The notes under the pieces are model-generated. The model was not told where the DNA came from and searched no databases. It saw nothing but the letters and a program-made list of their open reading frames with translations. 64,000 nucleotides of DNA from Notolepis coatsorum (taxonomy: Eukaryota > Chordata > Actinopteri > Aulopiformes > Paralepididae), in assembly GCA_963971535.1 (NCBI GenBank), contig OZ020592.1, positions 55,001,150-55,065,149 of the forward strand, written 5' to 3'. This document shows, piece by piece, positions 21,938 through 31,772 of the stretch; position 1 is the first letter of the stretch; every line of letters starts with the position of its first letter. A program made the translations under genes and the position numbers.

Positions 21938-23447
21938 CAAGAGAAACAGAGGCAACGAGAAACAGAGGCAACGAGAAACAGAGGCAACAAGAGAAACAGG
22001 GGAAACAAGAGAAACAGAGGCAACAAGAGAAACAGGGGAAACAAGAGAAACAGGGGCAACAAGGGAAACTGGCAGCAAGGGAAACAGGGGCAGCAAGGGA
22101 AACAGGGGCAGCAAGGGAAACAGGGGCAGCAAGGGAAACAGGGGCAGCAAGGGAAACAGGGGCAGCAAGGGAAACAGGGGGAGCAAGGGAAACAGAGGCA
22201 ACAAGGGAAACAGGGGCAGCAAGAGAAACAGGGGCAGCAAGGGAAACAGGGGCAGCAAGGGAAACAGGGGCAGCAAGGGAAACAGGGGCAGCAAGGGAAA
22301 CAGGGGGAGCAAGGGAAACAGGGGCAACAAGAGAAACAGGGGGAGCAAGGGAAACAGGGGCAGCAAGGGAAACAGGGGGAGCAAGGGAAACGGGGGCAAC
22401 AAGAGAAACAGGGGCAGCAAGGGAAACAGGGGCAGCAAGGGAAACAGGGGCAACAAGAGAAACAGGGGGAGCAAGAGAAACAGGGGCAGCAAGGGAAACA
22501 GGGGCAGCAATGGAAACAGGGGCAGCAAAGGAAACAGGGGGAGCAAGAGAAACAGGGGGAGCAAGAGAAACAGGGGCAGCAAGGGAAACAGGGGCAGCAA
22601 GGGAAACAGGGGCAGCAAGAGAAACAGGGGCAGCAAGGGAAACAGGGGCAACAAGAGAAACAGGGGGAGCAAGAGAAACAGGGGCAGCAAGGGAAACAGG
22701 GGCAGCAAGGGAAACAGAGGCAACAAGAGAAACAGGGGCAGCAAGGGAAACAGAGGCAGCAAGGGAAACAGGGGCAGCAAGGGAAACAGGGGCAGCAAGG
22801 GAAACAGGGGCAGCAAGGGAAACAGGGGCAGCAAGGGAAACAGGGGGAGCAAGGGAAACAGAGGCAACAAGGGAAACAGGGGCAGCAAGAGAAACAGGGG
22901 CAGCAAGGGAAACAGGGGCAGCAAGGGAAACAGGGGTAGCAAGGGAAACAGGGGGAGCAAGGGAAACAGGGGCAACAAGAGAAACAGGGGGAGCAAGGGA
23001 AACGGGGGCAACAAGAGAAACAGGGGCAGCAAGGGAAACAGGGGCAGCAAGGGAAACAGGGGCAACAAGAGAAACAGGGGGAGCAAGAGAAACAGGGGCA
23101 GCAAGGGAAACAGGGGCAGCAATGGAAACAGGGGCAGCAAAGGAAACAGGGGGAGCAAGGGAAACAGGGGGAGCAAGAGAAACAGGGGGAGCAAGAGAAA
23201 CAGGGGCAGCAAGGGAAACAGGGGCAGCAAGGGAAACAGGGGCAGCAAGAGAAACAGGGGCAGCAAGGGAAACAGGGGCAACAAGAGAAACAGGGGGAGC
23301 AAGAGAAACAGGGGCAGCAAGGGAAACAGGGGCAGCAAGGGAAACAGAGGCAACAAGAGAAACAGGGGCAGCAAGGGAAACAGAGGCAGCAAGGGAAACA
23401 GAGGCAACAAGAGAAACAGGGGCAGCAAGGGAAACAGGGGCAGCAAG
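21935..23447. repeat. 18-bp minisatellite, main block with higher-order repeats
   Basis: About 84 units of GGGAAACAGGGGCAGCAA with ordered variants. Rare variants recur at fixed spacing: AATGGAAAC at 22511 and 23123 (612 bp = 34 units), CAGAGGCAGC at 22751 and 23381 (630 bp = 35 units), GAGGCAACAA at 22195 and 22861 (666 bp = 37 units). So a ~34-37-unit block was duplicated with unit gain or loss. Open frames of 521 (+, ETGAAR) and 538 (-, LLPLFP) codons result from an 18-bp stop-free unit. Confidence 0.95.
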
Positions 23448-23647
23448 TGTTGTATACTTTGTTGTATACTCATCTGGTTATTTAGTATAACATATAATAA
23501 TGAGGAGACACGAGACGAGGGTAAATTCCAGTTGACAGCTCTTTAGTGGAAAACTCAACACAGGTGATTACAATGACGGCCGTACTTATTAGCAGGGGGC
23601 GTGACGGTATCTAATAAGGGGCAAACTTAGAATGTCAATACACAACA
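23448..23647 (-). mobile_element. Ty3/Gypsy 3' LTR (about 200 bp)
   Basis: On the minus strand the sequence TGTTGTGTATTGACATTC...GTATACAACA has TG...CA ends and directly follows a purine-rich tract. It abuts the minisatellite at 23447. The matching 5' LTR is not in the window, because the element is truncated near 31771. The exact outer edge is uncertain, since TTGTATAC occurs twice. Confidence 0.7.
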
Positions 23648-23648
23648 T

Positions 23649-23666
23649 ATCCCTCCCCCTTAACTT
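23649..23666 (-). promoter_or_regulatory. Polypurine tract of the Gypsy element
   Basis: On the minus strand AAGTTAAGGGGGAGGGA lies just inside the 3' LTR, as required for plus-strand DNA priming in LTR elements. Confidence 0.75.
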
Positions 23667-23859
23667 TGAAGGTTCCCCTAAAAAGTAAGTACTTAAACAT
23701 TAACAAAAAAACACTAAGTGTCACTGTGGTTTGGTATTCCTCATTCTATAATTAACTTAACAAATCATTTTTAAACTTAAACTTTCATTGGCTAGTAACC
23801 TTTGCCTGAACTAGGGAAAGAGGGTAGACTACCTCAATTCCCAGACTGAACCCTGGGGA

Positions 23860-25176
23860 TTATTCTGCCCCAATTGTAAGGGTTAGTCTATCAGGAGGGC
23901 GTCTGACTCTACTGGGGTAACGACCTGTAGGCAAGTCAGTTTCATTGTCTTTTGGGGAGGACTGTAGGAGTCCGGGTCTGGGAGAAGTGATGGCTGGGAT
24001 AGGCCTAGGTGTGCCTGGGACAGGGGCCACTCTTGCAGGTTGCGTCTGGGGCTCTTCTGGTGATGAATGCTGCTCCTGGTAAGTCTCCTGCTCTGGAACA
24101 AAGGATGGCGGCTGAGGTGAGTCATCATGGAAACCAGCCGTGTGGAGCAGTTGATCGATGTGTCTTCTCCAGATGAGATTATCCCTGGTTTCTACTGTAT
24201 ATGACACAGGACCTGTTGTTGCAGGCATCCATTTGACCCCTTTGGTATAGTTCCGGGCGAGAACCCGGTCTCCAGCTGTGAAGCTCCGAAACTTTGCTTT
24301 CGCTCGCCTCTCCACTTGAGCTCTCTGTTGCATATGCACAATCTCCCTCGTCTTTTGGGGTCTCAGGAGGTCAAGTCGAGTGCGGAGTTGTCTCTTGAGC
24401 ATAGCCGAGGCAGGCGAGACCTTTGTCGTAGCATGAGGTGTGTTTCGGTATGACAGCAGGAAAGCACTGAGGCGCCTGTTGATGGACTGTGTACCTTGAG
24501 AGGACTTGAGAGCTTGCTTCATGGTCTGTACAAACCTTTCAGCGAGCCCATTGGTAGCAGGGTGATATGGTGCAGACTTGATGTGCTGAATACCATTCTC
24601 CTCCATGAATGTCTTGAACTCTTCAGACACTAGTTGTGGGCCGTTATCACTAACCAGCTGTTGTGGTAGACCAAAGCGGCTGAAGATAGACCTTAGCTCT
24701 TCGATGGTCCTCATAGAGGAGGTGCCCGTCATGACGACAACCTCAGGCCATTTGCTATGAGCGTCGACTACGATTAAGAACATGTGGTTCTCCAATGGTC
24801 CAGCAAAGTCTATGTGGACTCTTTGCCATGGTTCTTCAGGCCAGTCCCACGGATGTAATGGAGCCAGCTGTGGGAGGTTTCTCACTCTCTGGCAGGCAGA
24901 ACATGACTTTGCTTTCTCCTCTATAGCTGCATCCAGGCCTGGCCACCAGAAATAGCTGCGTGCAATTTCCTTCATACGCACGACCCACGCACAGTGTCCA
25001 GAGTGGAGCTCGTCAAGCACTTTCCCTCTCAGTGGTGGGGGAATAATGACACGATAGCCCCACAATAGGCATCCAGACTGGACCGACAACTCGTTTCGTC
25101 TCACCAGGTAAGGCTTCAAGCTTGGTGTCATCTCCCCTCCCCTTCCACGAGTGACGATGTCCATAACCTCAGACAT
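23860..25176 (-). pseudogene. Ty3/Gypsy integrase (pol C-terminal part)
   Basis: A 438-codon minus-strand frame. It has an N-terminal zinc-binding region (H...H in ELHSGHCAW, then CSACQ), a DDE catalytic core (D in VHIDFAGP, D in SDNGPQ, E in GLAERF) and a C-terminal domain (AGDRVLARNY) with a proline-rich end. In the element this domain inserts the cDNA into the genome. The frame is open and fairly well conserved, but it is out of frame with the RNase H part upstream (overlap at 25128-25176), so the polyprotein is broken. A GPVSYTV-like region follows the core. The first residues are not a natural start; this is a pol segment. Confidence 0.9.
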
Positions 25177-25690
25177 GACCGGGTCCGTGTGTGTGTGTGT
25201 TTCTTCACATGAGTTGAGGTCACTGGAGCAGCGGTCACTTCCTTGAAGTAGAAGATCTCCGCTTGTGGTGTCCGATTATGTGTGACAGGCAACGGGAGCC
25301 TCGAGAGCCCGTCAGCATTCCCGTGCTGATCCGACTTCCTATACCTAATGTCATACCGGTGGGCAGACAGCAACAAAGCCCATCGCTGCATACGACTGGC
25401 CGCAAGCGATGGAATGCCTGTATGAGGACCGAAGATAGAGGTGAGAGGTCGATGGTCTGTCAGTAGCGTGAATTTCCTGCCATAGAGATATTGATGAAAT
25501 TTCTTTATTCCAAACACTATAGACAGTGCTTCACGCTCAATCTGCGCATAATTGCCTTCCGCTTTGCTCAGCGTCCGTGATGCAAAGGCGATAGGTCTCT
25601 CTTCCCCTGATGGCATGATGTGTGATACTACTGCACCCACCCCATAAGGTGAGGCGTCACACGCCAGCTGAAGTGACAACAGCGGGGTCA
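25128..25690 (-). pseudogene. Ty3/Gypsy RNase H
   Basis: Minus-strand frame with the RNase H signature of Gypsy pol: LACDASPYGVGAV, IAFASRTLSKAE, YAQIEREALSIVFG, LLTDHRPL and the terminal GNADGLSRLPLP. The catalytic Asp (CDAS), Glu (EREAL) and Asp (TDHRPL) are present. It is joined to RT by a frame change near 25690 and to integrase by another near 25150. Confidence 0.9.
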
Positions 25691-26095
25691 AAGTGGGTGA
25701 GGGCTTCAGACTGAGAGAAGGCTGTCTTTGCTCCTTTGAAAGCTGCCTCACATTTGTCTGTCCAATTCCATGTTTGGGCTTTGTGTAGCAGCTCATGGAG
25801 CGGTTTCAGCCTATTGGCAAGGTCAGGCACAAACTTTGCATAGTATGTCAGCAGGCCAAGGAATGATCTCAACTGACTCACATTCGTCGGAGATGGAGCC
25901 TCCACAATAGCCTTCACCTTCGACGGTGCTTTGTGGAGTCCAGTGCTGTCAATCACGTGCCCCAGGTACTCGACAGAAGGTTGGAAAAACTCGCATTTGT
26001 CTTCCCGGACTCTAAGACCATATTCCTCCAGTCTTTGTAGTGTGGCCCCCAGGTTCCTTAAGTGCGACTGCTCATCCGGTCCTGTGATAAGCAGG
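25660..26095 (-). pseudogene. Ty3/Gypsy reverse transcriptase, C-terminal half
   Basis: Minus-strand frame resuming right after the YLDD motif: ITGPDEQSHLRNL, EYLGHVIDSTGLH, LRSFLGLLTYYAKF and WTDKCEAAF are typical of the RT thumb/connection. The upstream half is at 28667-29367, beyond the hAT (26096-26877) and Mutator-like (26897-28657) insertions. Confidence 0.9.
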
Positions 26096-26885
26096 CAGGG
26101 ACCGAAACTAGAGAGCGCCGCCCGCCATTTGCGGGCAGTTTTTACGTTTGGCGCATCTCCACTTAGAGGACTGACCGCCGTGTGGCGGCCAATCAAATGG
26201 TCATGTGAAAACCGAAAATCATGATCCAATTCTGAGCGGAGTTCTCACTCGCTGTCTGAGCGCATTGCTGCTCCTAAACCTCCCCTACCTGTTTCTGTAT
26301 GCTGCATGTAAACACACAGTCACCGTGACTGATGTTAGTCTACTCTAGTCAGAGAGACCTCCGTGAGCTGATGTTAGCTACTGTTACAAAATGACCCAGT
26401 CAACTATTCACTTTTAGTTTAATACATGAGGCATTGTGTAACGTTATCCAGCTGGCTAGCTTCTGATAGCTCCCGACATAAACAACTGCAAGTGTCCAGT
26501 TACATCGCATGAGGGCTGCAGCGCTGCTGACTAGGGTCCAGGTGCAGGGTAGGAGAATCCTTTCATGCTGAATGTAAGAGTTTAGGGTCCAGCTGTAGCG
26601 CCGGAGAATCCTTGCTGGAGCTGGAGGCCACTAGAGTATACACACAGACAGTGGAGCTGTTTGCAGACAGCGAGGTGGCGATGTCTCGCAGATAATACAA
26701 CTACAAGTATGATTATATAATATATATATTTTATTAAAAAAAGAAATTATATAAAATAATAATAAATTTATTTTTTTATCAAAAAAAAGTTGGCAGGTAA
26801 GAAATCTGCTTGGCGGGTAGATTCTTCCCATCTACCCGCCACTGGCCGGTGAGTCAAAAAGTTAATTTCGCTCCCTGTAAGCAGG
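26088..26885. mobile_element. hAT-type MITE in the RT active-site codons
   Basis: The element 26096-26877 (782 bp) starts CAGGGACCGAAACT and ends AATTTCGCTCCCTG, with the 8-bp TSD TAAGCAGG at 26088-26095 and 26878-26885. The TSD is RT coding sequence immediately downstream of YLDD. No transposase gene. Confidence 0.9.
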
Positions 26886-26896
26886 TCATCCAGGTA
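26886..26896 (-). pseudogene. 11-bp island of Gypsy RT between two insertions
   Basis: TCATCCAGGTA, minus strand TACCTGGATGA, carries codons of the Y-L-D-D catalytic motif. It is bounded on the left by the hAT TSD and on the right by the Mutator-like element. Confidence 0.85.
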
Positions 26897-27022
26897 GCGT
26901 GTACCTTAATGACAAGCAAGCAGTGCAAAAATGCGGAAGCATTCGTCACCGCACGCCACTACGGTAAAGCGCCTTTCTTTTCAGGCCCGCTTTGGGAGCT
27001 GTCGCGCGGAAATAGGCTGTCT

Positions 27023-27312
27023 ATTGCCATTCTCTTTGACAAACTCTAACCTTAACCAGCTCCTTAACAGCGCCTAAACTTAACCGTTCTAACCTTAACC
27101 AACTCCGAAACAATGCCTAACCTTAACCTTAACCTTAACCATGCCTAACCTTAACCATAGAAAGAATATTGCCATTCTCTTTGACAAACTCTAACCTTAA
27201 CCAGCTCCTTAACAGCGCCTAAACTTAACCGTTCTAACCTTAACCAACTCCGAAACAATGCCTAACCTTAACCTTAACCTTAACCATGCCTAACCTTAAC
27301 CGGCGAAAGAAT
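27023..27312. repeat. 145-bp tandem duplication rich in CCTTAACC
   Basis: Two units starting ATTGCCATTCTCTTTGACAA at 27023 and 27168. The CCTTAA words resemble but are not vertebrate telomere repeats (CCCTAA). Confidence 0.85.
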
Positions 27313-27350
27313 ACACGTTAAAAAAAAATCACGTTTAAAAAAAAATATTT

Positions 27351-27427
27351 GATGGGATTCGAACTCGCCAGCAAACGAGCCGTAGGATCCACAGCCATGC
27401 AGTCTTGCCAATTGAGCTATTTCTGGA
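27351..27427 (-). repeat. tRNA-like segment inside the Mutator-like element
   Basis: The minus strand shows TAGCTCAATTGGC (box A) and GAGTTCGAATCCC (box B) about 45 bp apart, with a plausible tRNA-like order. The stems do not pair cleanly by eye, so it is more likely a tRNA-derived repeat than a tRNA gene. A relative is at 38794-38860. Confidence 0.5.
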
Positions 27428-27501
27428 TACTGAATAAGGGGTGGTGACTTATATATATTGAGCTCCGCTCGTGTCGAACCAAGGCGGGATCTCATGCGCA
27501 T

Positions 27502-28504
27502 GCGCGGGCCAGGGTTTCCGTTAGAAAAAATTGTTGCCGGTCTCCGTGACCTGCAAGATTTCAATCTACCGGACAAATGAGATTAATTCCGGTCATAGTT
27601 TATTGAGCTTTAAAACAATTTATAGGCAGACTATATAAAGAATGTCATCCTCAAGGCATGTAGATTTATAATATTATTATTTAAAACTAGGCTACTTTTG
27701 CGTATACAGTCATTAATATATTCCAAATAAAATAAGTCCCTCGATACTCCGTGCTGCTGCTGACTTGAAATAAAATAGACCGCGTATGTGGGCAGTCGGT
27801 CCGACACTAAACAGCAGTCTGTTATAATCACATTTTTATGAGCTAACGAATTCCGTTATATTGGACATTTGTATTAATTATATCAAGCGAAGAACTGAGA
27901 AATTTTGCAGAGAGAGACGGCAACGTTATCGTGGCCGGGTTTGCGTGATGTATTTCTCCACCTCCCAACGACTTGGTGCTGGTCATAATGTCCGGTGAAA
28001 ACAACTCCCTCCAAGCACAACTTGATCACCCGAACCGTACCAAAACAGGCCAAAATTAAATAGCCCATGCGACGAACGATTCATTACATTCGTTTCATCG
28101 TTGCTCCACCAAGCAGCCGGTCCAACAATGAAAGCTGTTATCAGCGCGAGCCGGCAGCAGTTAGTTTGCAAGAAGCATCCAGCTGCAGACCCGCAGAGCA
28201 GCTTTCCAGGTCTGGGGACCGCACTGTGCCAGCAAAGCTGGTGGGTTATGTGGGTCTGCAGCTGCATGCCTTCCGCAAATCCAGCAGCAAGCTCTCGCTG
28301 AGCGAAGCAACGACAACAAACGCAATGATTGTTTCGTTCACCCAACTCCAGCCCATCCAAATACAATTCAAATAATCAAACTGTGCCCAGAGGGAACTAT
28401 TTTCACCGGACACTATGACCGGAGAGATTAAATATGTCGGACTTCAACAGATTTTGCCGGCCAAATACCGGTAATTACCGGCTAACGGAAACGCTGGCGC
28501 GGGC
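27502..28504. mobile_element. hAT-type element nested in the Mutator-like element
   Basis: The element 27510-28496 (987 bp) has ends CAGGGTTTCCGTTAG / CTAACGGAAACGCTG and TSD GCGCGGGC at 27502-27509 and 28497-28504. A weak 102-codon plus frame at 28067-28375 has no recognisable transposase motif. Confidence 0.92.
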
Positions 28505-28666
28505 ACCTCGCGCACGCACGCACCTGAGCGAGCACGCCGCCGCCGGTGCACGCACCTGGGCGCTGGGCGAAGGAAAATGAAAGGCGCATTACCGCACGCC
28601 ACTACGGTAGAATGCTTCCGCATTCTTGCACTGCTTGCTTGTCATTAAGGAACAGGCATCCAGGTA

Positions 28667-29367
28667 ACACTGGACCCCTCGTAGCCCACTTAGGATCTGG
28701 TCCATTGCTCTTTGGAAAAGTGCCGGAGCAGAAGTAATCCCAAAAGGAAGCCTCTGGTACCTGAATAGCCCCTTGTGTGTCACTATGGTCAACAGTTCCT
28801 GTGACTCTGGATCTACATGCATCTGGAGATATGCCTGACACAAGTCTATTTTACTAAACTTCTGTCCCCCAGCTAAACCTGAAAAAAGTTCATCGATGAG
28901 GGGTAATGGATACTGTTCTGCAATCAAGACAGGGTTCACAGTGACTTTAAAATCACCACAGAGTCTTAGACCCCCATCCTTCTTCATGACTGGAACAATC
29001 GGCGTGGCCCATTCACTGGTGCTCACTGGCGCCAACACCCCACTCTCCACCAATCTGTCTAGTTCTGCATCTACCCTGGGTTTGATGGCATACGGAACAG
29101 GTCTAGCCTTTAAACACCTCGGTGTGCTTCCTGGTTTGACTGTCAGCTTAACAGTAATGTCCTTCATGCTACCAAGGTCTCCACCAAAAACTTTGGAGTG
29201 CTTCTTCAAAATCTCCTGTAGGGGGCCTGTGTCTCCATCCTTAACCATGAATACTTCTTGCCAGTTCAGTCTGAGTTTCTCAAGCCATCGACGTCCTAGC
29301 AGAGCTGGGCGGTTTCCACGAATGATGTACAGTGGAAGAGTCTTCTTCCGCTTGTTGTGTTCCACTG
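28667..29367 (-). pseudogene. Ty3/Gypsy RT N-terminal half and protease-RT linker
   Basis: Minus-strand frame. NRPALLGRRWL ends the protease region, and VPYAIKPRVDAELDRLVE, WATPIVPVMKKDGGLRLCGDF, FSKIDLCQAYLQ and FGITSAPALFQRAMDQIL are RT blocks. The first catalytic Asp is in KIDL. It stops at YLD at 28657-28666, where the Mutator-like element entered. The frame's start at 29389 lies inside the flanking hAT and is not a real start. Confidence 0.92.
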
Positions 29368-30360
29368 TAGGCCTGCCACGATAACACATTTTGCTGGGCG
29401 ATTAATTGCCCCCGAAAATATCGCGATAAGCGATATTATTGCGACCGGATAGAGATTTTTTTTTTGAGAAATTTATTTCCCAAAACTTTTATTTTGAAGC
29501 CCACCGCTCCGTCTTTTCCGGTGTTTTAGACTTTTATTTTGAAGCCCACCGACCGGACCGGAAGTATTGTTGTGATTATCCTAGCAGAACCTATGAGCCG
29601 ACAACTTGTCTCGTCCGGTTCTGTGTTTTTGAGCTAATGATAAAACAAATATTGAGATTGTTGGTGAACAACTAACTTTAGGTTAGTTTTAACGTTAGCT
29701 ACTAACGTTAGATGCAGCTACTACAGGCAATCAACGATGAGGAGGAAGCGTCAAAGCAGTATATAATAGAATAGCTGTGGTGCGTAGGCACTGCAGCACG
29801 ACTCGAAACTACCTACTACGTTATAATAAATGAATTCATGTTTAACTTGTCCCAGTGTCCAGTCCTTTGACTAGCCCCACCCGTTCATTGTAAACAATGA
29901 TGCATGTAATTGTATTAACGTTATTCTGTGTTGTAGCTATGCTATACGTTGTATTTCGTTTGTTAGCTATTTAGCTAATGTTGTTAGCATTGAATGAGAA
30001 TCAACACTCAATCTTTCATCTTTATTTAGCAGTCCAGTTTCTCCGGGCAGTAGCGAGTAACTACTTGGGTCTAAAAATAGCTAACGTTACACTATAAATA
30101 ACGCTACTTGGTTAAAAGGAGCAACACTATTGAGAAATGTAGTTAAGCTATGTGGCGTTGCCCCACGGAGCTCCTGTGCTGTGCTCTGTAGTAAAGCCAG
30201 CGGCCCGCCTCCCAACACGGACAGTGACTGACAAGGGGCACTGGTTCCGCCTCATTAAAACAAACGCGCAAATAGCAATTAATCGCGCCCGTCAAAATCA
30301 TTGCATTAATTTTAATTATCGCGGCAATTAATCGATTTATTGCTTATCGCGGCAGGCCTA
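29368..30360. mobile_element. hAT-type element, inverse relative of 19369-20789
   Basis: Termini TAGGCCTGCCACGATAA and TTATCGCGGCAGGCCTA (29368-30360, 993 bp). The interior matches the reverse complement of 19369-20789 over the CTAACGTTAGATGCAGCTAC region. It interrupts the Gypsy protease. The flanks share only ACTG(T), so the TSD is imperfect. Confidence 0.8.
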
Positions 30361-30483
30361 ACTGTCACATTCACAACTGCTAACACTGGAACAGCCTCTC
30401 CAGTGTAGGTCCTTAACTTCAATTTGCTCACTCGAAGAGTCAGGTGCTGCAGCTTCTCTGAAAACAGCCTCTGATACCATGGA
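30361..30483 (-). pseudogene. Ty3/Gypsy protease, middle part
   Basis: A minus-strand frame of about 41 codons (LRVSKLKLRTYTGE) lies between two hAT insertions and matches the Gypsy protease region between the DTG active site and RT. Neither side is continuous. Confidence 0.7.
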
Positions 30484-30908
30484 CACACGTGTAGGGATGG
30501 GTACCTTTCACATTTGAACCGATACCGGTACCTGTGAATCGATACCGGTATCCAACGGTACCTTTTTTCGGTACTTTAGTCTCAAGAAATTTAATTTACC
30601 TACATCAGTCGTAAAAAAAAAATCCAAACTTCAAATAACTACAATTTCGACAGTTTTCGGCTTGTCATTGCTCTGACTGCTTTGTTGTTGAATCAAGTCA
30701 AATCCTAGGTAAGCTTATATTGTGCGTGTGAACGTTGACATGAAAAGAAAAAAGTTAAAAAAAAAATTTAAAAAAAAATACAAAATATTTTTTTTTATTT
30801 ATTTTTTATTTTTTTGGTTTCTCACTTGATTCGATACTCGGTAGTACCGACGTGTTTCGGTTCGGTACCTCAAAAGTACCGAATTCGGTACCCATCCCTA
30901 CACACGTG
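30484..30908. mobile_element. hAT-type MITE in the Gypsy protease
   Basis: The element 30492-30900 (409 bp) has TIRs TAGGGATGGGTACC / GGTACCCATCCCTA and TSD CACACGTG at 30484-30491 and 30901-30908. The interior is A/T-rich with many GGTACC words. Confidence 0.95.
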
Positions 30909-31771
30909 TGCCGGTGTCCACTTGCATCCGCACTGCTTTATTGTCCAACAGTGGTGTGACCCAGTATCCATCATCACTGTCCAGCACAGATAACACATGT
31001 ACAGTATCATCATCATCATCAGACTCACAGTCACTCTGCTCGTCCTGTTCGTGCTCCATCTTATTCACACGTTTCTTCTTGTTTCTGTAGAAACCACCTT
31101 TCTTCATCTCAGTGTGCTGTTTGTATGTCTGGGTCTTTCTATTACCACAAGCACGTTCGATATGGCCTTTTATACCACAGTTTCTGCAGTCTACGTCTTT
31201 ACACCAACACTCTGATGGCTGATGCCCCATTCTCCCACAGCGGTAGCATGGCTTGCCAGCTGTTGTCTTCTTGTCCTCAAAAGACAACTTGTGCACTTGG
31301 GCTGATAGACTTAGCTGCTGTGCTTCTCGGGCAGCCATTTCCATTGACGTACTTATCTCTATGGCCTTTTCCAGTCTCAGGTTAGCTTCACTCAGTAGTC
31401 GTTTCTGAATAGACTCACTGCGTAGACCACACACCAGTCTGTCACGTATGGTGTCATTGAGTGAAATACCAAATTCACAATATTCAGACAGGCGTTTAAG
31501 TACAGCTACAAACTGTGAAACAGATTCACCCTCTTCTTGGTTCCTTTTATGGAACCTACCTGAAACGTTCTGCAATGAGCAGTGGCTTAGGAGAGTAGTG
31601 ATCTTTTAATATTCCCACGATGTCTTCATAGGACTTGTCCCCTGGCTTCTCCGGTTGCACCAGACTGCGCAGTAGGTTATATGTTTTTGCTCCCATAACA
31701 CTTAAGAATGTAGGTACTATGATACCCTCTTCAATCTTATTAGCAAGTGCAAAATACTCAAACCTCTCGGT
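30909..31771 (-). pseudogene. Ty3/Gypsy gag with zinc knuckles, and protease start
   Basis: On the minus strand, capsid-like sequence (ERFEYFALANK near 31740, a frameshift near 31580, then FHKRNQEEGESVSQFVAVLK) leads to two CCHC-type knuckles (CYRCGRMGHQPSEC and CRNCGIKGHIERAC). An acidic stretch and the protease active-site VDTG (about 30915) follow. Upstream gag and the 5' LTR are missing: at about 31772 the sequence changes to a plus-strand LINE. The protease is cut by the hAT MITE at 30492-30900. Confidence 0.88.
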
Positions 31772-31772
31772 G

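Larger units (their letters stand above)
26887..28666. mobile_element. Mutator-like (MULE) non-autonomous element, ~1.76 kb
   Basis: The element 26897-28656/7 has long TIRs (about 75 bp, e.g. CCTTAATGACAAGCAAGCAG near both ends) and a 9-10-bp target duplication (CATCCAGGTA at 26887-26896 and 28657-28666). Long TIRs with a 9-bp duplication fit Mutator. Inside are a 145-bp tandem duplication rich in CCTAACCTTAACC, a tRNA-like segment and a hAT element. Fragments of the family lie at about 32990-33187 and 38444-38490. No transposase seen. Confidence 0.75.

Noticed and set aside
21857..23490. Very long open frames (521 codons plus, 538 codons minus) with LLPLFP/ETGAAR repeats
   Set aside because: They are translations of an 18-bp minisatellite with no stop codon in any frame. 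Both strands and several frames are open at once, which real genes do not do.
27080..27310. CCTTAACC-rich array as interstitial telomere repeats
   Set aside because: The vertebrate telomere unit is CCCTAA. Here the words are CCTTAA/CCTAACC within a duplicated Mutator-like module and are not regular hexamers.
27351..27427. tRNA gene
   Set aside because: Boxes A and B are present but the acceptor and anticodon stems do not pair convincingly, and it lies inside a repeated DNA element.
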